From Zingiber officinale (lineage: Eukaryota > Streptophyta > Magnoliopsida > Zingiberales > Zingiberaceae), in contig NC_055988.1 in NCBI RefSeq assembly GCF_018446385.1, positions 167,014,337 through 167,078,336 of the forward strand: 64,000 bases of DNA. The letters run 5' to 3'. The notes under the pieces are model-generated. The model was not told where the DNA came from and searched no databases. It saw nothing but the letters and a program-made list of their open reading frames with translations. The translations under genes and the position numbers were made by a program. Position 1 is the first letter of the stretch. Each line of letters begins with the position of its first letter. This document shows positions 21,885 through 35,100 of this stretch, piece after piece.

Positions 21885-23871
21885 AAAGAGATGAAAATGC
21901 ATGTTCATCTGCAACTTCTGGATTTTCCATCAAGGGTTTATAGCTTAACAGTCTAATTATGTTAGGATTACTAATAACTAATAACTGGTCTGATGATTGT
22001 TGTTATTAACCTGTGAGTGGCTTGTAATTAAGTTTTACTTGTGCTGGGACATGATGAGAGTTTTTACTTGTGAGCTTCGTTTTGGTCCCAGTTTTCTGTA
22101 ACAAATTGCCTTCTGAATGTATTTAACAGTGATATTTTAGCCTCGTAATTTTGTTAAGTAGCTATAATTAAGGCAAAAATCAAAAGGCGTTCCAAATTTT
22201 ACAAATCAGAACATTCCTTGAAAAAATAAAAATAATAAATGGCACTCCTTCAATATTTTTATCTTGAAATACCTCTTGATCCCGTCATGGGTGGAGTTAG
22301 GTTATGGTCTATCGGGCTATAGTCTGAAGGTCGACGGCGTTGAGCATGAGAAAAATTCAGATTTATCATGGAAAAAAATGACAGAAAGAGGAAGGTAGCT
22401 CTTGGCATCGGTACTTGTTGCCCACAACCTGGCATCATCCCAAGTAGATCATCCAGGTGAATCTAGTGTTGTTGTAGAAACTATCAAATAGTTATTACAA
22501 CGTATTTAGGATGATTTTAGAATTTAAAATTTAAGGTTTATATTATATAAAAGCTACTAAGTAGCTACTATAATTTATAAAAGTTATCCAATACCTGCAA
22601 CGTATTTAGAATGAGTTAGAATTTAAGGTTTAACATCTCTGAATAATATTATATCAAAATATTATTTATCAATTTGGTAAAAATTATTTAAATTTTATCG
22701 AAATCATTTTAAAAAGATGGTAGAAACTGTTACATAGTTGCTACAATCCTAAATCATAAATTCAACTTAAACATGTTACAAAAGCTACTTAATATCATCT
22801 ATACGTTAAAATAGCTACTCGATAATTTCTATACGGTATAAACCTTAAATTTTAAACTCATCTTAAACCAATTACAATAACTACTAATAACTTTTGCACA
22901 TAATAACAACTACTTTAGCTTCTACTGCTCTACACATAACATCTATTCATTAGTTTCTATTAATTTTTTTTTCACGTTTGTGGCTCACTTAGGTGTATTT
23001 GTGCCGGGTAAACACATACAAAATAAATAACATAGCCATGGCTACCGCACTAACCAACTAAAGTTTACCATTAAAATTAAATAAATTAAAACGATACAAA
23101 TCCTATAAAACTTAAAAAAAATATTAAAATTTTTAATAAAAATTTAATTGATTTAATAAAAGAAATCTTAATATATTTTTTTCTAAGATTATGAAATAAA
23201 AAAAATTAAATTATTCAATTTTTGAAATTTAAAATGAAAAAAACCAATTGAACAAAATTAATTAGTATAATATTGTTTTTTTAAAAAATAAATTTTCAAA
23301 TAAATCGAATTAATTTTCAAATTACTTCAATTTGATCATTTATTTAAATTCATCCCTAGTTAGGATGCAAAAAATTCTCCTGGAAAACATTATTATAAAA
23401 TTGGATTAGATAAACTACATCAAAATTTAATTTGTAATATTATTCCTATTACAAATGGCAAATATTATTTCTATTACAAATGAGATTCCTAGAGATCCCT
23501 CCTAAATCCGTAGGGATTTTCTAGTCCACAAATTGCGACCAGAGAATGATCCACTGTACGAGGATCCTTGATTTAGATAAACCCCATCTTTAAATAGGTG
23601 GAATCCATCCAAATCAAGGATCTAAAAAAATGGACCATCCTCTGATCCATAATTTGCGGATCAGGGGATCCGTACTCATCCTAGACAACCCCAAACACAT
23701 TGAAATGGTCTAAATCATGAGAACCATTCGGCCAATGTCCTCCTAGGTGAGAGAGCCTAGTACGGGATAAACCACATCATTCAAACGCAAAACCTATTGT
23801 AAAAACTACTCAACCGAATACCAACTCGACTACAGCCAATAGCCATGGGGCATTTCTATTACTAATCATAA
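21885..23871. other. 3' region of the DUF789 gene, then AT-rich intergenic DNA
   Basis: The first ~250 bp are likely 3' UTR. Further on, at 22490-22930, AGCTACT/AGTAGCT phrases and TTTAAGGTTTA recur in both orientations, suggesting an old miniature transposon, but no termini could be fixed. No gene seen. Confidence 0.4.
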
Positions 23872-24981
23872 AAGGGGCGGAGCTAGGCCCCTTATAACAG
23901 GTGGGGCAATGAATACCATTATTGATTATGAAGTTGGTGAACTTTTAATCTTCAATGATTTGATACAGAGGATCAAAATTCAAAAGTCCTAGTTCAACAA
24001 AAACAACAACAGTATAACACAAATTACACAATTGTTCAAGCAGAGTAGATTAGTAGAGTAGAAAAATAGATAACTTTCATCCTGTACAATAAGGAGACAA
24101 TCACAAAACACAGAAGTCAGTGAAGATTTCTATTTTCTAGTGACGACACTTATCAAGGAGAAGAATGCAAGAGGAAAATAGATGATTTGTATACAAAAAG
24201 ATGAAGCATTATTCACCAGGTCATAGTATAATTCTGCAACTTAATTGATTAAGCAACTAAACCCACATGAAAAAATGTGTTATTTTACTGTAATGTGATT
24301 TGTGAGTTAACTAGTAAATTAGTAATGTAACTTATGTAAAGTCAATAATATTTAATCAACCAAAACTAGTAAATAATAAGAGAAATCATGGAATGGATAT
24401 GGATTCCAACTTGCAAGCAGTAATAAGTGAAATTGGGGAAGATACCAGTTGTCCTCGAAGTCTTGAATCCGGCGGACAAAGCAGTGGAAATTAGGGAAAT
24501 CTGGGAATGATGTCCATTGTCCAACACAGGTCATAGGGTGGATGGTGGAAGTAAGCACAGTAGCGTGACTAGCGTCGTCGAATCCAACGAGTGGCGGCGA
24601 GGACAACTTGACAAGGCGGAGGGAAGCCGGCTGTCGACACCGTAAAAGAGAGCCTCGTCGAGTCGTCGATGAGGTTCTGCTTGGAGTCTGGAGAAGCTAT
24701 GCTGCTATGGACTATGAAGGCGGCGGAGGAGGAAAAGGAGAGTGGAGAAAAATGAAAATCTCAGACTCAGAGTCGCCGTCGCGCAGGGAGAGGGCAGCCG
24801 TCGCGCAGGGAGAGGGCAGCGACAGCGAGGAAGGAATTTCAGGACGAGCCCTAGTTTTATTTTTTTTTTACTGGGGCAATTACTAGGGCAAAATTATAAT
24901 TTTATAATATCTATGGGCATTTGTACAAAATATTGAGGTGGGGCAGTTGCCCCACCAATCATCAATGTGGCTCCGCCCCTG
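23872..24981. mobile_element. Non-autonomous hAT-like transposon
   Basis: The left end reads AAGGGGCGGAGC and the right end GCTCCGCCCCTG. Apart from the first base these are a 12-bp terminal inverted repeat of the CAGGGGCGGAGC type common in plant hAT elements. Inside the ends, GGTGGGGCA phrases recur at both sides. Flanks TAATCATA and TAATATGA match at 5 of 8 positions, a possible decayed 8-bp duplication. The 1.1-kb interior has no transposase. A GC-rich stretch at 24540-24860 contrasts with the AT-rich rest and may be captured host sequence. Confidence 0.65.
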
Positions 24982-25420
24982 TAATATGATGCAAGAAAAT
25001 CTAAAGGTACATTTGTTTCTGTGTATTTTTCATTTTTATTTTTTAAAAAATACGTATTTATAGAAAATGATGTTTGATTTATATTTTTCACATCTGTTTT
25101 TTTAAAAAATAATTAACATTTTTTTAAAAAATAAAGAATGATAAAAATTTATTTTTTATTTTTTAAAAAATATATATTTTTTAAAAAATGAAAATGAAAA
25201 ATATGTAAATTAAACACCTTAACTCTCCTAGATGTTTGTGGATGTGATTAACCACTTTTAGAAAATAGCTAATAACAAGAACAGTTGTGGGCATACTTTC
25301 TGACGACAAGATGAGGAAGCAAAGCGTCAACCAGAACAAAACACGCTAGATTAACTGGAAGGAAACCGTTACATCTATCTCGAAAAAGATAAGCCTATTA
25401 GTTTACTAGTAGTATGTAGT
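24982..25420. other. AT-rich intergenic DNA and 3' flank of the BAH gene
   Basis: 25010-25200 is made of alternating ATTTTT and AAAAAAT runs that can fold back. No gene seen. Confidence 0.4.
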
Positions 25421-28400
25421 CTATTCGCGGTTGGGCGCAGAGGCTGAAACATCTTCGGTCTTGGTCCTGTTGAACGATCTTTGGGTTTCAAGCACAGGCA
25501 TGTAAGCAACCGTGGATTTCTGAAGCAGATCAGAGGCCGGCTTCTCGGATTCGCGGGGGCTTACTAGTGACTTCTCAACGGCGTCAAACTTGGCAGTAGC
25601 CCACGGGGCAGTGCCTACATTTCCAGCGACACTAGTGTTGATTGTCAGCGACGAGATGGCATCTCGAGATGCATACCATGTGTTGCCGCAGGCAATACAC
25701 TCGAGCTGAATTTGTTATAAAACAAAGTATTAGAGTGGAGAGATCGAAAACCATTGATTAAGTGATGAAAATCACCAGATATCTGAATCTAAATGAGTAG
25801 CAATTGGAAGTATATTCTGCAGTAAAGAAGATCAAAAGGGGATTATATGAAACACACCACCAAATTCTAGAACTCGATAATTTCTAATCGCAGAGATTAA
25901 CAACCACAAAAAGAACAATTAATACATCAATGCCTAAGTGTGAAGTAACCGCCTTCCAGGCACTGATTTTCTCTGATGGTTTCTAAAAATAGATAAATAT
26001 ACCTGTTTTCATAGTTTTGTATGGTGAATTCATGTCAATCCTTTGATTTTGGGTAACACTTGGGGAGTTCGGGAGCAGCTATGTTGTGTTCGTAATGTGC
26101 AGATATCAACAATGATATTCCACAAATTGTCAGCACAAGGCAGCATTACCTTCATGAACAAGAATCTTTGTCCCCGACAGAAGAAAAAAAAATCAAGCCA
26201 AAAGTTCTACCTAGTGCGAAGAATAACTAAATCACCGTAAACTTATTGGGAAATGGAAACGATAGTTGATTACTTGGTTTGTTAATGCAACTATTGCCGA
26301 AAGCTTTAGACACGAGGAAATTACTCAACTTATGAGACTGTGAAGCAAGAAAGTGTGAACCATAATGACTAGTAATAGAGCATAACAGGATCAAGCCACT
26401 CAGGACTCATGCAATGATGCCAAAGGTTTGATAGGATGATCACTTCTCAAAAGCTAATCATTCTAAAAAGTTTGTGGTTCTTCACATCAAATTGTAATTG
26501 TCGATCGAATGGCAATGGAGGCAAACAACAGGCTTTGTTCCAATGCAATCATTATGGCAAATGGATGACATGAGAGAAATAACAAGATTCATTATGGAAT
26601 CTCTCGTATCATGGTAAAAATTTGACTAGGTTTTCTCTAGGCAATGGATATGAAAGCAAGCCCCCATCTCAGTGACCCAGTAAGCTGGCACTTTCGAATT
26701 AGTTGTAAATATAAAGCAGAAAAAAGAAAAAAGAAAAGATAATATAAAGCCTACTCACATACCTGATAACGATCCCCATGGCCACCTGCCTGTATAATGT
26801 CGGCTACACCTACTTTTTTCTCCGTGCATCTTGAACATCTAGCATCAGTCATCTAAATAGGAAGACAGAAGAAGATTTATCATTGAAATGAAAGGGTCGC
26901 AACCCATGGGACCAAGAGAATATTCTATGGAAATTTAAATGTGAAAAACAGCCCAAATTTCAATTCAACTTTATTTTCTGGCACTATCAATTCTAGTAAA
27001 CATTTTATCGTCTACAATGGCAAATAAAGCCAACAAAAAAATCTACCTGGATTTGCTTAGACTCTTCAGGTTCTTTTGGTGACTTTTCTTGTGTCGTGAA
27101 ACCATCCTGAAATGCTCAAGAGCTCAGTTCACATACCCGACAACCAATCAAAAGATCTATGTAATAAATTCCTAAAAACACTGTTTAATACATGCCAACA
27201 TGAATAAATTCATTATTATAAGCTAACATTTGGTTAGCCTGCAATGCATGACAAAGATTGACCAAAGATTCTGTCTATGTAATGAATCAAAAAAGAATTA
27301 ATTGTTTGGAAGGGAGCAAACCTTTAGCTCTATTGGTGACATGGCCACGACTGTCACAGGGTCCAACTCTTTCTTCAGTAACCGTCTCACTAATACTGTA
27401 GTATTCTGCACAATTAGATAGTTTATATATAAAACAATTCATCAAGAATAACATAAGGGCTTAAGAATTGATACCATATAAGCAATATGCAAAAAATGAG
27501 AACAGAGAATTGAGTGTTTTAGGTGCCAACATTAGATAGTATTAATGCAGTAGTAACAAAGCATATCAAATGGGAGTCCTTATACTATTTTCTTAGATCA
27601 ATGGATGAGCACTCTCATATCAACTAGTCAGGAAGAGACATGAGAAAAAGGTAATGAAATCAGGCATTTATGACCGAATCAAACTTGCTAAAACACAAGA
27701 ACTTCAAGTGCCCTCTTTCTCTCCCAACAAGAAGATGAGAAGAGAAGAGTTTTTTTTTTCTTATTCTCATCGTCCATTTAACTAGTGCATGACTTGGTCA
27801 TGTCATTTGGATACAAAGTTTGAGTCCAAGTGCCTGAATCAGAAATTCACAACCCAAACTTCTAAATCTTGGCAATCCTATTGTTTCCAACCTTGAGCAG
27901 CATGGACATTAACTATAAGTCCATAACTGTACACTTAACACACAAATGTAACAGCAAGATTAGCAGCAAGACAATGAGTAAATTGTACCTTTAGATTAAA
28001 ATCTAACTGCCGCATTTTCTGATTATACTTTTGAAAGTCAGAACTAAGTGCTTCATGTGCAACTCTCTCAAGAGAAGTTACAACCCAGACAGCTGTATCT
28101 GGCCAATAAATATTTTCCCCTGCCTGCAACATACAGAAAGATAATTTCTATTTCAGAAGGGAAAATGGAAAAAAAAAAAAAACTCTCAACAATCGAAGAA
28201 ATTTTATAGTGAGATGGATGATGGATAACAATGTTACTCTGAAGGGAGGATAAAAAGAGAACCAAGGGAAATCTATTAACAACACTTAATGTATTAAAAA
28301 GAACACCCACAGTATAACATTTAAATTAGAATCGTAGATCCACTGGTCCATCTGAATCTATATTGATTCAACTGTTTCTTACTAACCTGATTGCATCATA

Positions 28401-31270
28401 GTAAAGAAATATACTTTGCACTTGCCGCTCATAGAACCCTCAACAATAATAACGACACACTGATCAATTCGATCGTACAAATGCAACATTGAAGATTGAG
28501 AAAAGGGAAAAATGCTTACGTCTGTTTTGTTTTCTTTTGTTCCTTCAGAAATTGTTTCACTATTGCCATTCATGTTTTTCTCAGAATTAACAATGCCATT
28601 TATTTTCTTATCCACAGTCAGTGCTGCATCTTTTGGAGAACATTGCGACCGAATCCCTTGGAGAAGTTTCTCCAACCACTTGTCTCGATATGAATCACAG
28701 GTCAATGCTTTGAATTTTGCTAAAATGGTTTTGCTCTCTGAATCATCAGCTGTGCAACTCCCTGGTGTCTCTGCTTTCATCTGATGTTCAGCTTTCATTG
28801 CATCATCAGATTGAGGAACATCAATGGGATTCATTCCCTTCTTTCTCAGAGTTCTTTTATTTACCAATTCATCAGCATGATCAATAGGAGTTTCTTCAGG
28901 GTCAATATCTACAAGCTCCCCTAACCGTTGTCGCGTTTTCTGGACAAGAAGGTCAATCTCATGTTGTTTATTATCTTCATAGTCCTTGTCCGTTAGCTTC
29001 CACAGCTTCCTCTCCACAGTGTCATATACATTTTGCACAATAAAACCAGGATGCTGCTGACGAAGTGGCAGCTTTTTGTTCAAAGGAATGAAATGAACAA
29101 CGCATTTGTGCATCACAGATTCAGCTGGCACCACATCAAGATGGAAACTATAAAAGAGTTCTCTGGTGTCTCGTGCTTCCCACTTACCCCCTCCTCTTTT
29201 TTCTGCCTCTTCAGGACGGTAAAACCATTGTCCATTAACCCACAAGCTACCATTTGTATCTTGTATCATGTCCTGTGACATAAAACTGTAAGATGAAAAA
29301 AAAAAAGAAGTTGCCCAACATGAACTCTGGCAAGAAATACCAAGGTCACTTGAAATATGAAATTCACAGAAAATGATTCCATAAAAAAAAATCCAAGTTC
29401 AGACAACTAGTTTTGCTGGTTCAGCCTAGCAGCTATAATGTAACAGGATAACAACTAGCATCTCATGACAAGCAATAGCAAAGTAATGAAATAAGGGACA
29501 ACAGTGAGAATATGAAATTTATGTTATCCACCTAACAGAAAAAATAGCAGTGTTTATCTTATATAAAGACAATGCAAACCACTGACAAATAAAATGCAAA
29601 TGTGTTACACTTCCCTAACAACATTCTTCTCATTACCAGATATCCTAATTAAGCAACCATTGTTGCATATAGGGTAAAGATATAACTGGTATATACGTGC
29701 ATGATTATTAAGGAACAACCGAACAAGACAAGATAAAATATCCAAACAACCAAACTACCCTCTATTTGGTGCATTGTTTTGAAGAGAACCATTTCTTCAA
29801 GCAATAGACACAGAGATATAGATTAGATGGTAGTGTGAGAAAACAATGAAAAAACTAGCTGCAAGGATTATCCTTGCATTACAGGTTACAATATTTTTGC
29901 GTTCAGTTGTAAACCCTTGCAAATATAGGTAATTCATGATTGAGCCACATCATCAGGTGGAGAATTAAAAAATTAAGACATCTCCATGTCCAAGTCTGAG
30001 TTTGTCCTATTGACTAGTCACACTTTTTATATCAAATAAATCAGACCCAAGCATATTGTCCACAAAAGCATCCAAACATGATAGATATGACGGCTAAATG
30101 TGATTTGGAGATGATCCCTTCAAAATTTGATGCAGATGGTAGACTAGTACAAACTGTCTTTCTATATAAGAGACACCAAGCTTCATGATCCTGACAACTT
30201 GGCCATTGTAAGCGCAAAGGGGGATGACCCATGTTTTTCCTTGGTTTTGAAGTCTCAATAGATTCCATTACAAATGTTTTATTAGTTACTATTCCACCTA
30301 CATCTTCCTCTTTCAAATCAAAAACACTTAGGCCCAACCCTAAATCATTCGCCAAGATATGGTGGCTAGGGATGGGTGATGAGTATTAATGCCAAGGCAG
30401 CTCATGCAAGTATTATGTTTCAAATACTTAATATATTAAAAAGAAAGGGCGTTATTTAAACATCTAGTCGGACAAATGCAGCTTCATACTGAGAAAAAAA
30501 TGGGGGAGGAAGAAAAATAGATTCACGATGCTACATAGATCGAGCTAAAAGTTTCCAATGAAGCTAACGAAAATGCAAATTGCAGCCATTTTAATGCAAC
30601 ATAAGCAACACGAAGACACTAGAAACTCTTAGGAAATAAAGACTGTACATAAACGTATAGAAATCCCGAACTCTTAGTAAAATGTATTGGCTAATTTATC
30701 TATCGATTCGACAAAACAACAGAAGGAAGACAGATCACCTTAATGATAGCCACGTAAGGCTTCGTGGTGTTATCTTCGGGAGTTAGCAGAACGGGATCCT
30801 CCTGGATGAAACCCAAGCGAAAACCCAAAGAAAAAAAAAACACAATCAGGAGAAGAAACTAAAACCTAGGCATCGCAAATAGGCAAAATTCGAAAACTTA
30901 CCAACTCAAAGACGTTTCCATCGTATTCAAATGAGGAGAAGTGCATCTTCTTCTTTTTCCCCTTCCCGGTAACCTTAATGACGTCCCCGATCGGTTTGGC
31001 GTCCTCCTGGTACTCCGCCTGCTGCTCCCCCTCCTCTTCCTCCTCCCCCTCCTCGTACTGCTCTTCGGCTCCGCCTCGGGACTTTCTTCCGCTTCCACCC
31101 TTCTTCGAATTCCGGCTTCTCCCTCCGTCCTCCTCTTCCTCCTCCTCTTCATCTACCCGAAGCTTCTTCTTGCGCTTGCTCCTGCGGTCGCCTTCAGCAT
31201 CGGAGTCTTCTACGCGACGAGGCTCGTCGTCTTCGTCGTCGGAGACGTGGGCTACCCGGCGCTTCCGCAT
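25421..31270 (-). CDS. BAH-domain and TFIIS-like chromatin protein (AIPP3/BDT1-type)
   Basis: Exons on the minus strand: 31270-30902, 30801-30739, 29272-28520, 28123-27989, 27405-27322, 27106-27047, 26852-26763, 25705-25421; every intron GT-AG, every junction phase 0, total 612 residues. Residues 1-110 are acidic with basic clusters (RSKRKKKLR, GKGKKKK) like nuclear localisation signals. The BAH domain follows, about 110-248, with FEYDGNVFEL and GQWFYRPEEAEKRGGG. Residues 396-468 resemble the TFIIS central domain (VWVVTSLERVAHEAL, NTTVLVRRLLKKELDP). CSRC and CIAC in the last two exons could form a zinc ribbon. Arabidopsis relatives read histone H3K27me3 and repress transcription or affect RNA processing. 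An upstream in-frame extension to 31447 lacks family features, so the ATG at 31270 was chosen. The exact orthologue is inferred. Confidence 0.92.
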
Positions 31271-32109
31271 CCGGATGACGGCGAACAGGACGGCGGTGTG
31301 CCCTTTGGGCGGCAACAGCGGTTGTATGGAAACAGGGTTCCTTTTAGGTAAGCGTCTCTTTGTATGTGAAGGGACCACGAAAATGCCATGATCGCATGTA
31401 CTCGAATTTACATCCACAAATGTACCCTCTCCCTGTCTAGCTCTCATAATAGTACAAATAATGTTTAATATAATTGGCAGGTAAATTGTGGGTGAGACTA
31501 TCGTGTCATGCTGTTTTTCGAGTAAGACGGTGCCGGGGGTGATAGAATTGTCTGGTAAGCGTATTTACGGCAATGCCATTAGTAGTAAAAAAAATTGGAA
31601 AGAAAAATAAAAATGGACAATTGAATATTTATTAATTTTTTAGTAGAAATGTTTTAAAATTTCGTTATTTTTGCTCAAAGGTCCATTTGAATTTCAAATT
31701 CTCTCAAAAGCGTATCCACTTTTTATATTTTTCAAAGGACTATTTTTGTTTTTTCAAAATATCTTTCTTATACGGAGATATGACACCGCAAAGTAAGAGC
31801 CAACTACAAAGCTTAGCTGCTTTTAACGTAGAACTTGGACTAAGTCTCAAAATTTATGAGAAGTGAAGTGAAAATTTTATAAACTAAGACGGGCAAAATA
31901 CAATTTCTTTTATTCAAAGCCAACTGCCGAGCTTGAAACACATCACTAATGTATCATAATCAACAATAACAATAGATTCTAAATTTATTAAGGATAACCA
32001 CACTGAAGACTGAGAGATAAATACACAAATCTGGAAGCATATTAACCAGTAAACACCATCTGGACCGAAAGAAAACCAATGTCGAACAAAAAATTGACAA
32101 TAAAAAGCA

Positions 32110-35100
32110 TCAGCTGTTGGATGCCGATCTGCGAAGCACCCTGTGCCCAGAATCATCCTTGTCCAAAATTCGCTCAACCAGCTCGTGCCAGCTCATTTTC
32201 AGCCGGCTCTTAGTGGACAAAGAAGTAGAATCATCAGTTGCATCGCTAGCTTTATCATCAAATGTACCGTATGCTGTTGGCGAAAAGGCGTCTGGAACAG
32301 ACAATGTGACTGCCCTTCTCAAGGCTGCTTTGTGCTCCTCGCTGTGATCTTTGGCTAGAGTTTGCTGCCTCTCCATCCTCTGCTTCGGCGGGATCTCCAT
32401 GATCTTATCCTCCTGCAGCATCAACTGCAATCGAGGAACTTCGGGCTTTAGAGCACAATCAATACAGATGCATACGATTCATCATACCGAACAGGAATGA
32501 AAGCAGTGTACCTCTAAGGCGTTCTGGGCTTCCCTCTCTATCCAGAGTATAGCATGATCAGAAGTAGCATTGCAGGAAAGGACGATGTGTTCGAATCTCC
32601 CATCGACGGGCACTGCAGTTCGAACAACCGGTGGATATCTTCCAAACCTTCAGAAAATAGAGAAGAGAGCCAAACTGTAAGAGCAGACTAAGATTATAAC
32701 AATAGATTAGTTAGTTCTTATATTAACTTTGTTGACGCCAATGGTAGATACCCCTCCAAACCTTTCAGCTAATCGACAAGGAGTAACGAATTGGGTTTGC
32801 AGCATAAGATAAATCTTCTACTAACTTCGTAAATTGAAAAGAAAAGAAACACAAATCACAGATATAGTTGCTGTCGGTGCAAAAATTTATACTTGCACAA
32901 CCTTCATATAGTTCTAAAATAACTGATGAAGCCCTTCCCGCACTGCCCAACTACAACTTTCCGATTTACCTCGTCACAGATCATCATAGGGTCGATCGTG
33001 TGGGGCCGCGGGTGATGGGTTCCACCTTTTGCTACCATAAAATAACTGATGAAGATCGTTGCAAACACTGTGTAGTTCTTCAATCAACATCACCAGTCAT
33101 GGTATTCCTAACTATATGAGATTGACTATATGAGGTTTTAAGGAAAAACTATGGAAGCACTGGAAATTATACGATGAGATGGAAAGTATATGTATTTAGT
33201 TGATTCTTGCCGTCTCAATAAAGAGCGTAGGCAACAATTCAGAATGTTAAGCCGCCATAACTAGATTGGTCATACACATTGATTAAGAAATGCAAATCAC
33301 TTTATCAAAAATGCAAGAAAATATGAATTGAGAAGTGAAGATTATGGGTTTCTCTGATGATGGCTTACACTTTATCATTCTCCTCGAAAAAATTGGAGAC
33401 ATGACTTTGATAACTGATATGACATCTTAAACATAGTATAGACACATGATGCATAATTCTTCTGACTTCAAGATTAGATCTCAACGGCTTTCTTATAAGT
33501 TTACTTTGAAAAAAAAAACAAAAAGAGGTGGAGTAACATCTTCTGGAGATCATTGCTAATGAGAGTATAGTATACCGGAATGGTTTTCTCTCAACGATAT
33601 GATACAGCCGACCAGGTGCATAGAGCCTCCGTGGATCTCTTAGCATCACCTCTTCTGGAATGCATGTGTCCCTCATACACCTTAAACAGAGCAGGCAAGG
33701 CAGGCTGAAAAAGATAATTTCCTCTGAGTTTTATATATCCAAATTAATAAAATTTTATGAACATCAAGAAACCAGAACAAGCGACATAATTTTGTGACAG
33801 TTTGAAGATCTGCCCACTCTACAGTTAAGGCACTAAGCCCTCCCTAAGCTGAATATTACACAAGGAATCTTTTGCTAGTTGCTGTCGTCATTTGAGAAAA
33901 GACAGTACCTTTAAAAGTTAAGTTATTCATATCCCAAAAAAGGAAGATATTTTCACTGCCTATGATATAAAACATGGTTAGAATAACCAAGGGCGATGAC
34001 TGGCCATGTTTAAGCAAGCCTTCAACTATAGCAGGAACAGTTTGGAGCATAACACAAAGTTGCCTGGTAAGAAACTAGGAAAACACTGATATAGATAGTC
34101 TTTGGCAAGTCAAATCTGGGTATCCCAGAGATTTTTGGTATGAGATCAAAGTTCTATAAGCGTTTCTGTAGTTATTCTTAATAGATAAAATAGTACCAAA
34201 GATAACTGATAAAAAAAAATATTGCTTTCATCCTGTTTACCAGAAGAGAGACTTGAAAATGTCTTCCAATGGAGTAGCTGTCCTAGGCAAAAAATCATCC
34301 TGGCATCAGAATACTAGCAGTTATTGCCTGAACCAACACATCGATTGTGGTAAATTAAGGAAGTAGATAAATAATAAATACAGGAAGAAATGTTAAATGA
34401 ACAAAAAATGTGGCAATTGGATGACGAATAGAATAAATTAGTGTCTAAAGCAGATACTTGTTGAATCTAAAGATGTTACTTCTTTCTTTACTCAGATCCA
34501 TAAGCTTGTCTATTAAACAGGAGAAAATCACAAAACAGAAATGATGTATCTACAATATACTGCTATTATCCATTTGAATTTCAAGAACTGAGTAAAAATG
34601 AAATAGCATTCTTTCTCCATTTGAGGTCTAATGATTATGTATTTATTTTGCAGAATCAAATTTTATCCCATACATAAAACTAAGAGCATAAAACAATATA
34701 CAAACAAAATATCCAATAATCACTGTATGATAAACAGAAGCTTCATCAACCCCACAGAAGAAACTAATGACACAAAAAAAATGGAATAACAATATCACCC
34801 ATAAGACAACCAATTAGATTTGAAGATGTGAGGAACCAAAGGAAATAAAAAAAATCTGAATAAAATAATGTAAAGTGATTTAAAAGATCTAGGTATTATC
34901 AATGGAGGATAAGATCCATATAACTAACCCCAGATAGTCATGGAGGTAAAAATCAATGGAAAATCAGATCCATTTAACAACCCCAAATAGTTGTGATCCA
35001 TAGGATGTGTCGCTAAGAAGATAATTTCATAGAGAACAACATAGGAAGAGTTAATATGGGTAGTCATGGTAGTCTAGCCACAATGCTCATTCACCCATGT

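Noticed and set aside
30898-31391. Plus-strand Ser/Leu-rich ORFs
   Set aside because: They are antisense to the acidic N terminus of the BAH protein.
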